Of a DNA stretch of 64,000 nucleotides, positions 37,376 through 46,857 are shown one piece after another. The DNA is taken from positions 310,001-374,000 of the forward strand of contig NZ_CP094242.1 of the NCBI RefSeq assembly GCF_022749515.1, given 5' to 3'. The first letter of the stretch is position 1. The number at the start of each line of letters is the position of its first letter. Source of the DNA: Morococcus cerebrosus (GTDB lineage: Bacteria > Pseudomonadota > Gammaproteobacteria > Burkholderiales > Neisseriaceae). The notes under the pieces were generated by a model. The model searched no databases, was not told the DNA's origin, and saw only the letters and a program-made list of their open reading frames with translations. The translations under genes were made by a program, and so were the position numbers.

Positions 37376-38380
37376 ATGCGCATCGGCGGCTACATTATCG
37401 ACAATCCCATTGCACTCGCCCCGATGGCGGGCATTACGGACAAACCGTTCCGCCGACTTTGCCGAGATTTTGGCGCAGGTTGGGCGGTGTGCGAAATGCT
37501 GACCAGCGACCCGACGCTTAGAAATACCAAAAAGACCCTGCGCCGCAGCGATTTTGCCGATGAAGGCGGCATCGTTGCCGTCCAGATTGCCGGCAGCGAT
37601 CCGCAGCAGATGGCGGATGCCGCGCGTTACAACGTCAGCCTCGGGGCGCAGGTTATCGACATCAACATGGGCTGTCCCGCCAAAAAAGTCTGCAATGTTC
37701 AAGCCGGCAGCGCGCTGATGCAAAACGAGCCGCTGGTTGCTGCCATTCTCGAAGCCGTCGTCCGCGCGGTGGACGTTCCCGTTACCCTCAAAACCCGTTT
37801 GGGCTGGCACGACGACCACAAGAACCTGCCTGCCATCGCCCGTATCGCCGAAGATTGCGGCATCGCCGCCCTTGCCGTCCACGGACGCACACGCACGCAA
37901 ATGTATAAAGGCGAAGCGGCTTATGATCTGATTGCCGAGACCAAAGGTCGTCTGAAAATCCCCGTCTGGGTCAACGGCGACATCACTTCGCCGCAAAAAG
38001 CCGCCGCCGTCCTCAAACAAACCGCCGCCGACGGTATCATGATAGGGCGCGGCGCACAAGGCAGGCCGTGGCTCTTCCGCGATTTGAAACATTACGCCGA
38101 ACACGGCGTTTTGCCGCCTGCCTTGAGCTTGGCAGAGTGCAACGTCACCATTTTGAACCACATCCGCGCCATGCACGTGTTTTATGGCGAAATCGCCGGC
38201 GTACGCATCGCCCGCAAACACATAGGCTGGTACATCGAAGAAATGCCCGACGGCGAGCAGACACGCCGGGACATCAACCGCTTGGACAGCGCAGCGGCAC
38301 AATACGATACCCTTGCCGCCTATCTTGAGACGCTTTCAGAGAAAACCGACCGCTGGGTGTGTGATTATCGTGAAGGTTAG
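37376..38380 (+). CDS. dusB: tRNA-dihydrouridine synthase B
   Basis: 334 residues. ALAPMAGITDKPFR binds FMN, and INMGCPAKKVCNVQAGSALM contains the catalytic cysteine. AVHGRTRTQMYKG and the late IGRGAQGRPWLF are DusB-type. It reduces uridines in the tRNA D-loop. In many proteobacteria dusB and fis form one operon; here fis is 410 bases away, past repeats. Confidence 0.95.
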   Translation: MRIGGYIIDNPIALAPMAGITDKPFRRLCRDFGAGWAVCEMLTSDPTLRNTKKTLRRSDFADEGGIVAVQIAGSDPQQMADAARYNVSLGAQVIDINMGCPAKKVCNVQAGSALMQNEPLVAAILEAVVRAVDVPVTLKTRLGWHDDHKNLPAIARIAEDCGIAALAVHGRTRTQMYKGEAAYDLIAETKGRLKIPVWVNGDITSPQKAAAVLKQTAADGIMIGRGAQGRPWLFRDLKHYAEHGVLPPALSLAECNVTILNHIRAMHVFYGEIAGVRIARKHIGWYIEEMPDGEQTRRDINRLDSAAAQYDTLAAYLETLSEKTDRWVCDYREG

Positions 38381-38454
38381 GGCGTTTCAGACGACCTTTT
38401 GTTTTTGGAAAGCGGATAAGCCATCGTGAATTATTAAGCAAACCCCGTACCGTC

Positions 38455-38474
38455 ATTCCCGCGCAGGCGGGAAT
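38455..38474. repeat. dRS3 repeat
   Basis: ATTCCC-N8-GGGAAT, the 20-base neisserial dRS3 unit. A decayed second half-site (CACGGGAATG) lies about 75 bases further on, as in NIME arrays. Confidence 0.8.
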
Positions 38475-38610
38475 CCAGGCTTTGATTTTTCCGAAATGTT
38501 CAGAAATTGACGCAGCTTCAAATTACCGGGTTTCGCCTGCACGGGAATGGCGGCAATATCAGGTCGTCTGAAAACACAGTTTCATCGAAATAAAAAACAA
38601 TTTATCTATA

Positions 38611-38717
38611 TATAGTGGATTAACTTTAAATCAGGACAAGGCGACGAAGCCGCAGACAGTACAGATAGTACGGCAAGGCGAGGCAACGCCGTACTGGTTT
38701 AAAGTTAATCCACTATA
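38611..38717. repeat. Correia (NEMIS) element, 107-base form, between dusB and fis
   Basis: TATAGTGGATTAAC and its inverse bound it. It ends 73 bases before the fis ATG and a DUS pair (38727-38757) follows. Confidence 0.94.
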
Positions 38718-38790
38718 AACTCAACAAACGTCGTCTGAAACCTATTTCAGACGACCTGTCATCTTTAAAAACAACGAAGGAGGATATGTT

Positions 38791-39030
38791 ATGAAACAGC
38801 CCATCCCCGATATTGCGCAATGCGTTGAACAGAATTTGCAACAATATTTCAAAGATTTGAACGGTACGGAGCCTTGCGGCGTGTACGACATGGTGTTGCA
38901 CCAAGTGGAAAAGCCGATGCTTACGTGCGTGATGGAACAATGCGGCGGCAATCAGTCCAAAGCGGCGGTGATTTTGGGATTGAACCGCAATACGCTGCGT
39001 AAGAAGCTGTTGCAGCACGGTTTGCTGTAA
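38791..39030 (+). CDS. fis: DNA-binding protein Fis
   Basis: 79 residues. The C-terminal helix-turn-helix GGNQSKAAVILGLNRNTLRKKL is almost identical to that of enteric Fis; the N-terminus is shorter than the 98 residues of E. coli. Fis bends DNA and shapes transcription and recombination. GGAGG precedes the ATG. It is 31 bases before the GATase gene. Confidence 0.93.
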   Translation: MKQPIPDIAQCVEQNLQQYFKDLNGTEPCGVYDMVLHQVEKPMLTCVMEQCGGNQSKAAVILGLNRNTLRKKLLQHGLL

Positions 39031-39061
39031 ATATCGGTCTTGTTGCAAAGGGAGAAAACTG

Positions 39062-39835
39062 ATGAAGCAGGAACTTCGCCATGACGGCGGTACGCGGGGA
39101 AAAACGTTGAACGTCCATTTCATCCTGCACGAGGATTTTGAAGTGCCGGGCGCGTATTGGGATTGGGCGCGGTCGCGCGGGCATCGTACGGCGTTGACTA
39201 AGGTTTATGAGTCGGAAGCGTTGCCCGAAAACGCGGACGGTATCGATTTTCTGATTGTCATGGGCGGGCCGCAGTCGCCCGATGAAGACAGGCAGGCTTT
39301 TCCGTATTACGACCCTGAAGCCGAGCTGCGCCTGATGCGTCAGGCGGTGGCGGCGGACAAGTACATTGTCGGCGTGTGCTTGGGCGCGCAGCTTTTATCC
39401 GTCGCCTACGGCGCACGGCACGGGCGTAGCCCGCACCGCGAAATCGGCGTGTATCCGGTCGAGTTGACGCAGGAAGGTTTGAACGACCCGCATACCGCCT
39501 TGTTGGGCGCGTCTTTCCTTGCGGGGCATTGGCACGGGGATATGCCCGGACTGACGGATGGGGCGGCAGTATTGGCGGCGAGCAAAGGTTGTCCGCGCCA
39601 GATTGTCCGCTTCTCACCCAAGCATTATGCGTTTCAGGCGCATTTGGAATTTGACCGCACCGCCGTCGGTCTCTTGATTGCCGCCGACGGGCGCGAAAAC
39701 TTGGCGGCGCAAAGCAGGACGCAGGCTTATGTACAGCATCCCGATGAAATCGAGCGTTTCGATTTTACGCAGATGAACGCGAAACTCTTTGCCTTTTTGG
39801 ATTCGCTGACCGAATCGGGGCAGGGTGGGGCGTGA
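39062..39835 (+). CDS. Class I glutamine amidotransferase-like protein
   Basis: 257 residues. The nucleophile elbow VGVCLGAQLL carries the cysteine, and the catalytic histidine lies in HLEFD. The protein matches the stand-alone GMP-synthase-like GATases, some of which are gamma-glutamyl hydrolases. No acceptor domain is attached and the substrate is unknown. Co-directional with fis and the EamA gene. Confidence 0.8.
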   Translation: MKQELRHDGGTRGKTLNVHFILHEDFEVPGAYWDWARSRGHRTALTKVYESEALPENADGIDFLIVMGGPQSPDEDRQAFPYYDPEAELRLMRQAVAADKYIVGVCLGAQLLSVAYGARHGRSPHREIGVYPVELTQEGLNDPHTALLGASFLAGHWHGDMPGLTDGAAVLAASKGCPRQIVRFSPKHYAFQAHLEFDRTAVGLLIAADGRENLAAQSRTQAYVQHPDEIERFDFTQMNAKLFAFLDSLTESGQGGA

Positions 39836-39881
39836 TGTCCCGCCTTTCATCAGTGCATCCTTTTATCCGACGACTTGAGCC

Positions 39882-40745
39882 ATGATTTACCAAATACTCT
39901 CCTTATTGATTTGGGGCAGCTCGTTTATCGCCGCCAAATATACTTACGAGATGCTTGATGCCGCGCTGATGGTCGAGGCGCGGCTGTTGATTGCCGCGTT
40001 GATGGTGCTGCCTTCCTGTTACCGCCATTTCGGCAAGATTCCGCGCCGCGAGTGGAAGCCGTTGTTGTGTATCGCCTTTATCAACTACGTCGTGGTGTTG
40101 CTGCTTCAGTTTATCGGTTTGAAATACACGTCCGCCGCCAGCGCGATTACCATGGTCGGGCTGGAACCCTTGTTAGTAGTGTTTGTCGGTCATTTCGTTT
40201 TTAACGATAAAGCCAAGATTTACCACTGGATTTGCGGGGCGGCGGCGTTTTCCGGCATCGGGATGATGGTGCTGGGCGGTGCGGAAGAGGGCGGCGCGGT
40301 CGATTGGTTCGGCTGTTTGCTGATTCTGCTTGCGGGATTCGGTTTCGCCGGCGTGATACGGCCGAGCCAGCAGATGATTGCCCGCATCGGTGCGCCCGCA
40401 TTTACTTCTGCTTCCATGGCGGCGGCGGCGGTGTTGTGCCTGCCGTTTTCACTGGTGTTGGCTCAGAGCTATGAAGTCCACTGGTCGTGGGGCGGCGTGC
40501 TGTCGGTTTTGTATTTGGGGGTGGGATGCAGTTGGCTTGCCTATCTCTTATGGAACAAGGGCATGAACAAAGTCCCTGCCAATGTCTCCGGCCTCTTGAT
40601 TTCGCTCGAACCCGTCGTCGGCGTCATCATGGCGGTATGGATTCTGGGCGAACATTTGTCCGCCGTGTCCGCTTTGGGCGTGTTCATCGTCATCGCCGCG
40701 ACGTTTGTCGCAGGATGGCTGTCGAACAGAGGAAAGAATGCGTAA
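39882..40745 (+). CDS. EamA-family (DMT) transporter
   Basis: 287 residues with ten membrane segments in two EamA repeats, the first around SLLIWGSSFIAAKYTYEML and the second ending GLLISLEPVVGVIMAVWILGE. Such carriers export amino acids or other metabolites. The GATase upstream may belong to the same transcript, but no functional link is seen. Confidence 0.87.
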   Translation: MIYQILSLLIWGSSFIAAKYTYEMLDAALMVEARLLIAALMVLPSCYRHFGKIPRREWKPLLCIAFINYVVVLLLQFIGLKYTSAASAITMVGLEPLLVVFVGHFVFNDKAKIYHWICGAAAFSGIGMMVLGGAEEGGAVDWFGCLLILLAGFGFAGVIRPSQQMIARIGAPAFTSASMAAAAVLCLPFSLVLAQSYEVHWSWGGVLSVLYLGVGCSWLAYLLWNKGMNKVPANVSGLLISLEPVVGVIMAVWILGEHLSAVSALGVFIVIAATFVAGWLSNRGKNA

Positions 40746-40747
40746 GG

Positions 40748-40786
40748 GGTCGTCTGAAAACGTGTGAATCGGGTTTCAGACGACCT
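40748..40786 (+). terminator. Inverted DUS pair after the EamA gene
   Basis: GGTCGTCTGAAAACG and an inverse copy with a short loop. Confidence 0.65.
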
Positions 40787-40844
40787 GAGAAGGTACGCGA
40801 GTATCTTGTTTTAATGTGGTTTTAAAAATATCAGGAAATTTTCG

Positions 40845-41663
40845 ATGAAATATATGATTGCCCTGCTGCTTGCCGCTAGCCCCGTTTTGGCATCGGCTGC
40901 GCCCAATAACGACAAAGCTGCCGTCCAAGCAGCTATTGCCCAGTATTACAACCGACCGCTTGCGGCGCACAACTGTCAGCTTACTGAGCCGCCGAAAGAC
41001 AGTGAGACAGCATCTGACAATATTATGTATTGTATGAAACCCGTTGCCGACCATAGCGTAACGCGCAACGGTAAAGCCACGCGCTATGTGTTGTACACGG
41101 GTTTTGCCTATGATATGAAGTACAAATTAAAACAGAACGCGCATGCCTCTTCGGGCTTGGCAGAATTGTTTGTTTTGGAAAAAACAGACGGCAAGTGGAC
41201 AATCAAACAACATGGAAGCGATGAACTCGGCGCATGGGGGGATGTGCCGGAGAATAAGGATTGGCAGTTTGTTCAGATGGGCGAGCAAAACTGGGGCTAC
41301 GCCGTCGAATCAGGCTATACGGGTCAAGGCGAAACGACAATTGGAAAAAACTTTCTGTTTACCGATAATAGCAACCGTATCCGCCGCAGCTTCATTGTGA
41401 ATGGTAAAGATAATGGCGCATATTATGGCAATTGCGATGTATACAAAGGGCGGGAAAAACGCGATTGTGAAGACCGCTATACCAGCATCGATGCGAAAAT
41501 TGCTTTTGACAAAAACCGTCCTTCAGTCTCGGGCGTATGGGCATTAAACGCAACGGTAAAGGGGGTGGATGGCAAAAAACGTTATAAAAATCAGAAATAT
41601 GCGATTCCTTACAACGGCAAGACACACGTTGCGCCGAAAAGCTATCCGCTCAATGTTAATTGA
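40845..41663 (+). CDS. Exported protein of unknown function
   Basis: 272 residues with a signal peptide (about 1-18, LLAASPVLASA). The mature part has two cysteines near residues 43 and 63 and a second pair (NCDVYKGREKRDC), which may form disulfides, and many aromatic and lysine residues. No family is recognised. The base composition is lower in G+C than its neighbours, which may suggest transfer. It precedes the ClC gene by 55 bases. Confidence 0.7.
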   Translation: MKYMIALLLAASPVLASAAPNNDKAAVQAAIAQYYNRPLAAHNCQLTEPPKDSETASDNIMYCMKPVADHSVTRNGKATRYVLYTGFAYDMKYKLKQNAHASSGLAELFVLEKTDGKWTIKQHGSDELGAWGDVPENKDWQFVQMGEQNWGYAVESGYTGQGETTIGKNFLFTDNSNRIRRSFIVNGKDNGAYYGNCDVYKGREKRDCEDRYTSIDAKIAFDKNRPSVSGVWALNATVKGVDGKKRYKNQKYAIPYNGKTHVAPKSYPLNVN

Positions 41664-41718
41664 GGCCGTTTGATTTTTTAACGAAACCGCCGAACCCTGT
41701 CTCAAAAACAAAATCCCC

Positions 41719-42945
41719 ATGAAACATACGCACAAACTTTGGATAGCCCTCATCCTCACCGGCATCGTCGGCGGCATGGTCGGCATTGCCTTGACGGAGC
41801 TTATGCACTTTATCCAGCACACGGCTTACAGTTACGGCACGGGCGGCGGGCATGTTTCCTTTCGGGAGGGCGTGGTTCAAACGTCGTCTGAACGCCGCAT
41901 CCTCGTATTGATTTTGTGCGGCGTCGCGGTAGGGTTCGGCTGGTGGTCGATCAAACGTTTCGGTAGGCCGCAAATCGAAATCAAGGCAGCCTTGAAGCAG
42001 CCCTTGCAGGTGCTGCCGTTTTTGACCACCGTTTCCCATGCGCTGCTGCAAATCATCACCGTCGGACTCGGTTCCCCGCTCGGACGCGAAGTCGCCCCGC
42101 GTGAAATGACCGCCGCGTTTGCATCCGTCGGTGGCAGGCGTTTGGGTTTGGACGAAGACGACACGCGCCTGCTGCTCGCCTGCGCGTCGGGTGCAGGTTT
42201 GGCGGCGGTCTATAACGTCCCGCTCGTCTCCACACTTTTCATCCTCGAAGCCATGTTGGGCATTTGGACGCAACAGGCAGCGGCCGCCGCACTGCTGACT
42301 TCCGTCACCGCCACCGCCGTCGCCCGCATCGGCTTGGGCGACGTGCAGCAATACCATCCCGCCCATCTCGATGTGAACATCCCGCTGCTGTGGTTTGCCG
42401 CCGCCATCGGTCCCGTTTTGGGCACAACGGCGGTATGGTTTCAGCGCAGTGCCAAAAAATTTCCCTTCCTCAAGCGCAACGACCCGAAAATCATTCCTTT
42501 GGCGATTGCCTTGTTTGCCTTTATCGGCATCGTTTCCGTTTGGTTTCCCGAAATACTGGGCAATGGCAAGGCGGGCAACCAGCTTACGTTCGGCGGCATG
42601 ACCGACTGGCGGTACAGCTTGGAAATGACCGCCGTTAAATGGTTCGTCGTCCTGCTCGCACTCGCCGCAGGCGCATACGGCGGGCTGATTACCCCGTCCA
42701 TGATGCTCGGCAGCACCATCGCCTTTGCCGCCGCAGCCGCGTGGAACACCTTCTTCCCCGCCATGTCGTCTGAAAGTGCCGCCGTCATCGGCGCGGCGGC
42801 TTTTCTCGGCGTTTCCCTCAAAATGCCCCTAACCGCCATAGTCTTCATCCTCGAACTCACCTACGCCCCCGCCGCTCTGCTGATGCCTTTGTGCATCACG
42901 ATGGCGGGCGCAGTGGCAACGGCAAGGAAAATGGGGTTTGAATAA
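41719..42945 (+). CDS. ClC-family chloride channel/transporter
   Basis: 408 residues and about ten membrane segments. The ClC signature is present as GLGSPLGREVAPREMTA (usual form GREGP), and a later AGAYGGLITPSMMLG matches the GxFxP-type motif of anion-coordinating helices. The protein is shorter than E. coli ClcA. It may carry Cl- or F-; the ligand cannot be read here. Confidence 0.85.
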   Translation: MKHTHKLWIALILTGIVGGMVGIALTELMHFIQHTAYSYGTGGGHVSFREGVVQTSSERRILVLILCGVAVGFGWWSIKRFGRPQIEIKAALKQPLQVLPFLTTVSHALLQIITVGLGSPLGREVAPREMTAAFASVGGRRLGLDEDDTRLLLACASGAGLAAVYNVPLVSTLFILEAMLGIWTQQAAAAALLTSVTATAVARIGLGDVQQYHPAHLDVNIPLLWFAAAIGPVLGTTAVWFQRSAKKFPFLKRNDPKIIPLAIALFAFIGIVSVWFPEILGNGKAGNQLTFGGMTDWRYSLEMTAVKWFVVLLALAAGAYGGLITPSMMLGSTIAFAAAAAWNTFFPAMSSESAAVIGAAAFLGVSLKMPLTAIVFILELTYAPAALLMPLCITMAGAVATARKMGFE

Positions 42946-42978
42946 GCAGGGCGGGGAAAAGTAGTTGTTTAAAAAGGA

Positions 42979-43085
42979 TATAGTGGATTAACTTTAAATC
43001 AGGACAAGGCGACGAAGCCGCAGACAGTACAGACAGTACGGCAAGGCGAGGCAACGCCGTACTGGTTTAAAGTTAATCCACTATA
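42979..43085. repeat. Correia (NEMIS) element, 107-base form
   Basis: Bounded by TATAGTGGATTAAC and its inverse, between the ClC gene and the lipoprotein trio. Confidence 0.94.
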
Positions 43086-43174
43086 AATGGCGGTAGCTGG
43101 CGGGGTGCCATATCGAGAGCAAGGTGAATCGGCTGTAAACGATGGCGGGATCGGAATTGAGAATGTCGCAGCAG

Positions 43175-43214
43175 AAAAAAAGGTCGTCTGAAAACTTGTT
43201 TTCAGACGACCTTT
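43175..43214 (-). terminator. Inverted DUS pair after the lipoprotein operon
   Basis: AAAAAGGTCGTCTGAAAAC and its inverse; very short loop, T-rich on the minus strand. Confidence 0.75.
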
Positions 43215-43224
43215 GCTTTGGGGA

Positions 43225-43896
43225 TTATTTACCCGGCTGGGCTTCATAGTGGGGCGAATAAGGGCCGTACATGATGCCGTTCGTCGCGGACGCCGAAAGC
43301 AGGCGCGTGCCTGCAACTTGGGCAATATCGAATCCTTTGTCACCGACGGAGCTTGCAATCTGTTGGACGATTGCGCTCAACATTGCGCCGAGCAGGCCTT
43401 GTCCGGCAGTATTGTTGTTCTCGGTGCTGGAAGCCGTTGCAGAACCGTGCCACAACTCTTTTCCGGTTTTCGCGTCAACCAGTTTGGCTTCCGCCGTAAC
43501 CCGGGTATCGCTTTGGATGAGTTGGTAGCTGGTGCCGTATTGGTTGATTTTTATATAGAGTACGGCATCCGCGCCGAAAATCCGATTGAGTTTTTCAAGG
43601 CTGACTTGATGGATGTCGTGCGCATTGTCCAGACCGTTTTGCTTGAAGGTTTCGGCCACTGCGGCAACCGGGAACACGTAATAGCCTGATTCTGCCAACG
43701 GTTGCGTGGAAGAGGCGAGCATCCCCGCACTTGCCTTGACTTCCGGCGATTCGTTTAAGGGGGGCAATACCAAAATGGAGCGGGGTTTGCTTTCCCTGAA
43801 TGCGGAATAGTCGAAAGGCTGCGGCGCGGTAGCGGAACAGGCTGACAGTATGATAGCGGTTGCAGAGGCAAAAAGGGCGGTTTTCAGGCTGCTCAT
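43225..43896 (-). CDS. DUF799 (GNA1162-like) lipoprotein
   Basis: 223 residues with a lipobox (IILSACSAT, Cys near 20). SILVLPPLNESPEVKASAGML and DAVLYIKINQYGTSYQ match the DUF799/GNA1162 family, a surface-antigen candidate known from N. meningitidis. Its fold resembles the periplasmic partner TolB/BamC-like proteins. It is the last of the three-gene unit and its ATG overlaps the preceding TGA. Confidence 0.85.
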   Translation of the reverse strand: MSSLKTALFASATAIILSACSATAPQPFDYSAFRESKPRSILVLPPLNESPEVKASAGMLASSTQPLAESGYYVFPVAAVAETFKQNGLDNAHDIHQVSLEKLNRIFGADAVLYIKINQYGTSYQLIQSDTRVTAEAKLVDAKTGKELWHGSATASSTENNNTAGQGLLGAMLSAIVQQIASSVGDKGFDIAQVAGTRLLSASATNGIMYGPYSPHYEAQPGK

Positions 43897-44252
43897 TTTC
43901 GGGCTCCTTTATTTTTCAACAGGAAGTCCATGAAGGCGGAAGATTCGGGGAACAGGCGTTTTTCGGTTTCGAAGTGTTCCGCTGCCGACTGATCCTGCCC
44001 CGCTTCGCTCAACAGCATTCCCAAATGGGCGTGTGTGCCGGGTGCTTCTTTTTTATTTTCGCTCCGGGTTTTCTGGAAATATTTTTCCATTGCGTCGATT
44101 TGTTCGCCTAGGGGTTTGCCGTCGCTTTTGAGGCGTTCGTAAACATCGGCATTGTTGTTTCCCCAATAATAAAGGGTCTGCTGAGGGTTGCCGCATGCGG
44201 CAAGCAGCAGGCAGAATGCGCCCAGGCAGCCTGTTTTGATGAGTTTGTCCAT
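43893..44252 (-). CDS. DUF4810 lipoprotein
   Basis: 119 residues with lipobox LLLAACGNP. The mature part QTLYYWGNNNADVYERLK and the TPR-like LGMLLSEAGQDQSAAEHFETEK match DUF4810. It sits between the CsgG-type and DUF799 genes and overlaps the latter. The start MDKLIKTGC follows a DUS-containing leader, so codons further upstream are unlikely to be translated. Confidence 0.82.
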   Translation of the reverse strand: MDKLIKTGCLGAFCLLLAACGNPQQTLYYWGNNNADVYERLKSDGKPLGEQIDAMEKYFQKTRSENKKEAPGTHAHLGMLLSEAGQDQSAAEHFETEKRLFPESSAFMDFLLKNKGARK

Positions 44253-44265
44253 TTCAGACGACCTT

Positions 44266-44931
44266 TCAGCGGGCAGGCGTCCAAGCACCGCTTTCGATGC
44301 CGGCAACCAAATTATTGACTGCTTCGCGGATGGCCAGGTCCAATACTTTGCCGTTCAGCGTCGCATCGTAGCCCGCAGTGCCGCCAAAGCCGACGACTTC
44401 GCGGTTGGACAATGAAAATTCCCCTGCGCCCTGCGCTGAATAAACCACTTCGGAAGTGCGTACATCCACGACGTTCAACGCTACTTTGGCATAGGCGACT
44501 TGGGATTTGCCGCGTCCTAAAATCCCGAAAAGCTGATGGTCGCCGACATCTTTGCGGCCAAACTCGGTTACATCGCCGGTAATCACATAATCCGCACCTT
44601 TAAGGGCTTGTGTTTTGCCGCCGATGCCTGCTTCCTGCTTCAGCGCGCTCAATTGTGTACGGTTGAGTACGTTGAAACGGTTAGTCTGTTGCAGGTGGGT
44701 CAGTAAAATGGTTTTCGCCTGACTGCCCAAACGGTCTTCACCGTCGGAAAATACGCCGCGCTGGTAAGTGGAGCGGTTGTCGAAGCTACCGATGGAAATA
44801 GGCGCGCGCGCACCGTGATAAGGGGTATTGTAGCTGCTGACTTTGACGGCTTCGATGGTTTTGGAAGACTCGGTCGCACAGCCGGCTGCCAAGGCCGCGG
44901 TTGCGAAAATGCAGAGGAATTTTCTGTACAT
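44266..44931 (-). CDS. CsgG/HfaB-family lipoprotein
   Basis: 221 residues with lipobox LAAGCATE. GARAPISIGSFDNRSTYQRG, ILLTHLQQTNRFNVLNRTQLSAL and GADYVITGDVTEFG are typical of CsgG/HfaB. CsgG forms a nonameric outer-membrane pore that exports curli; this homologue comes without curli genes and first in a three-lipoprotein operon, so the cargo is unknown. Confidence 0.87.
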   Translation of the reverse strand: MYRKFLCIFATAALAAGCATESSKTIEAVKVSSYNTPYHGARAPISIGSFDNRSTYQRGVFSDGEDRLGSQAKTILLTHLQQTNRFNVLNRTQLSALKQEAGIGGKTQALKGADYVITGDVTEFGRKDVGDHQLFGILGRGKSQVAYAKVALNVVDVRTSEVVYSAQGAGEFSLSNREVVGFGGTAGYDATLNGKVLDLAIREAVNNLVAGIESGAWTPAR

Positions 44932-45088
44932 ATTTGATTACTCCTGGGTAACTCGGAATTTGGACTTTGTAGGGTAGATTATGCAATCCGACCGATTTTG
45001 CATTCTATGGCTGTTTGTTAATGTATGCAAGATTTAACTGTATGAAATTTTGAAACTATTTAAAAATGTTAAGTAGTTGGATATGCGA

Positions 45089-45134
45089 AAGTCGTCTGAA
45101 AACTTATGAACACGGTTTTCAGACGACCTTTTTT
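45089..45134. other. Inverted DUS pair between divergent genes
   Basis: GTCGTCTGAAAAC and its inverse followed by CCTTTTTT. It lies upstream of both the CsgG-type gene and purH, so it does not end a neighbouring transcript. Confidence 0.7.
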
Positions 45135-45138
45135 ATCG

Positions 45139-45158
45139 AAAAATTGTCAACAATTTTT
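45139..45158. promoter_or_regulatory. Perfect palindrome upstream of purH (possible operator)
   Basis: AAAAATTGT-CA-ACAATTTTT, arms of nine bases, about 97-116 bases before the purH start. It is not a DUS and has the size of a repressor site. Confidence 0.4.
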
Positions 45159-45254
45159 CCAGAAAACTGCTGCTAAAAAGCCGAAACTAGGGGATAATAC
45201 CGCCCCTGAAAGTGTTTGTTTCCAGTTATAAATCTCTGTTTAAAAGGAATCCCC

Positions 45255-46835
45255 ATGCCTTCCATCAAACGCGCCCTGATCAGCCTGTCCGACAAGACAG
45301 GCGCAGTCGAATTTGCCCAAACCCTGCACAAACTCGGTGTCGAAATCCTCTCTACCGGCGGCACGGCGAAGCTGCTTGCCGATGCGGGCGTTCCCGTGAT
45401 TGAAGTCGCCGACTATACCGGTTTCCCCGAAATGCTCGACGGCCGCGTGAAAACGCTGCATCCGAAAATCCACGGCGGTATTTTGGGGCGGCGCGATTTG
45501 GGCGAACACGTCGCCAAGATGGAAGAGCACGGCATCGGCAACATCGACCTCGTTTGCGTCAACCTTTACCCCTTCGCCGCCACCATCGCCAAACCAAACT
45601 GCACGTTGGAAGACGCGATTGAAAACATCGACATCGGCGGCCCGACCATGGTGCGCTCCGCCGCGAAAAACTGGAAACACGTCGCCATCGTTACCGACAC
45701 CGCCGACTTCCCCGCCATCGCCGCCGAAATGGAAGCCAATGGCGGCGCGTTGAGCGACAAAACCCGTTTCAACCTGTCGCGCAAAGCGTTCAGCCACACC
45801 GCCCAATACGACGGCATGATTTCCAACTATTTAACCTCGCTTTCAGACGACGTCTTGAGCGGCACGCCCGAAATCGGCGAGTTCCCAAGCCAGTTCAACC
45901 AAAGCTGGATTAAAGTGCAAGACATGCGCTACGGCGAAAACCCGCATCAGCGCGCCGCGTTCTACCGCGATGTGTACCCCGCCGCAGGCAGCCTCGCCGC
46001 CTACAAACAGCTCCAAGGCAAAGAATTGTCGTACAACAACATCGCCGATGCCGATGCCGCTTGGGAAGCCGTCAAGTCCTTCGACGTGCCCGCCTGCGTG
46101 ATTGTGAAACACGCCAATCCGTGCGGCGTCGCCGTTGCAGCCGATACATTGACCGCCTACAAACTCGCCTACGCCACTGACACCACCAGCGCGTTCGGCG
46201 GCATCATCGCCTTCAACCGCGAAGTGGACGGCGAAACCGTGAAACAGATTACCGACAACCAATTTATGGAAGTCTTGATGGCGCCAAAGTTCACCGCTGA
46301 AGCCCTCGAAATCGCCGCCGCCAAGAAAAACGTGCGCGTATTGGAAGTGCCTCTAGAAGCAGGCGCGAACCGCTTCGAACTCAAACGCGTCGGTGGCGGA
46401 CTGTTGGTACAAACGCCCGACATCCACCGCATCAGCCGCGCCGATTTGAAAGTCGTCTCCAAACGCCAACCGACCGAGCAGGAATGGAACGATTTGCTGT
46501 TCGTTTGGAACGTCGCCAAATACGTCAAATCCAACGCCATCGTGTTCGGCAAAGGCGGTCAAACCTACGGCATCGGCGCCGGCCAAATGAGCCGCGTGGA
46601 CAGCACCCGCATCGCCGCCCGCAAAGCGCAGGACGCCAATCTCGATCTCAACGGCGCATGTGCCGCTTCCGATGCCTTCTTCCCGTTCCGCGACGGCGTG
46701 GACGTCATCGCCGAACAGGGCATCAAAGCCATCATCCACCCTGCAGGCTCGATGCGCGATCAGGAAGTTTTTGATGCAGCGGACGAACACGGCATCGCCA
46801 TGGTGGTAACGGGCGTTCGCCATTTCAGGCATTGA
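45255..46835 (+). CDS. purH: Bifunctional AICAR transformylase/IMP cyclohydrolase
   Basis: 526 residues. The N-terminal IMP cyclohydrolase domain (about 1-195) has LISLSDKTG and LLSTGGTA-like [15 protein letters not shown]; the C-terminal transformylase (about 205-526) has [14 protein letters not shown] and [12 protein letters not shown]. It performs the last two steps to IMP. The start was placed at [13 protein letters not shown], with AAGGAA before it. Confidence 0.97.
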   Translation: MPSIKRALISLSDKTGAVEFAQTLHKLGVEILSTGGTAKLLADAGVPVIEVADYTGFPEMLDGRVKTLHPKIHGGILGRRDLGEHVAKMEEHGIGNIDLVCVNLYPFAATIAKPNCTLEDAIENIDIGGPTMVRSAAKNWKHVAIVTDTADFPAIAAEMEANGGALSDKTRFNLSRKAFSHTAQYDGMISNYLTSLSDDVLSGTPEIGEFPSQFNQSWIKVQDMRYGENPHQRAAFYRDVYPAAGSLAAYKQLQGKELSYNNIADADAAWEAVKSFDVPACVIVKHANPCGVAVAADTLTAYKLAYATDTTSAFGGIIAFNREVDGETVKQITDNQFMEVLMAPKFTAEALEIAAAKKNVRVLEVPLEAGANRFELKRVGGGLLVQTPDIHRISRADLKVVSKRQPTEQEWNDLLFVWNVAKYVKSNAIVFGKGGQTYGIGAGQMSRVDSTRIAARKAQDANLDLNGACAASDAFFPFRDGVDVIAEQGIKAIIHPAGSMRDQEVFDAADEHGIAMVVTGVRHFRH

Positions 46836-46857
46836 TTCGGGAAATAAATAATGTGAA

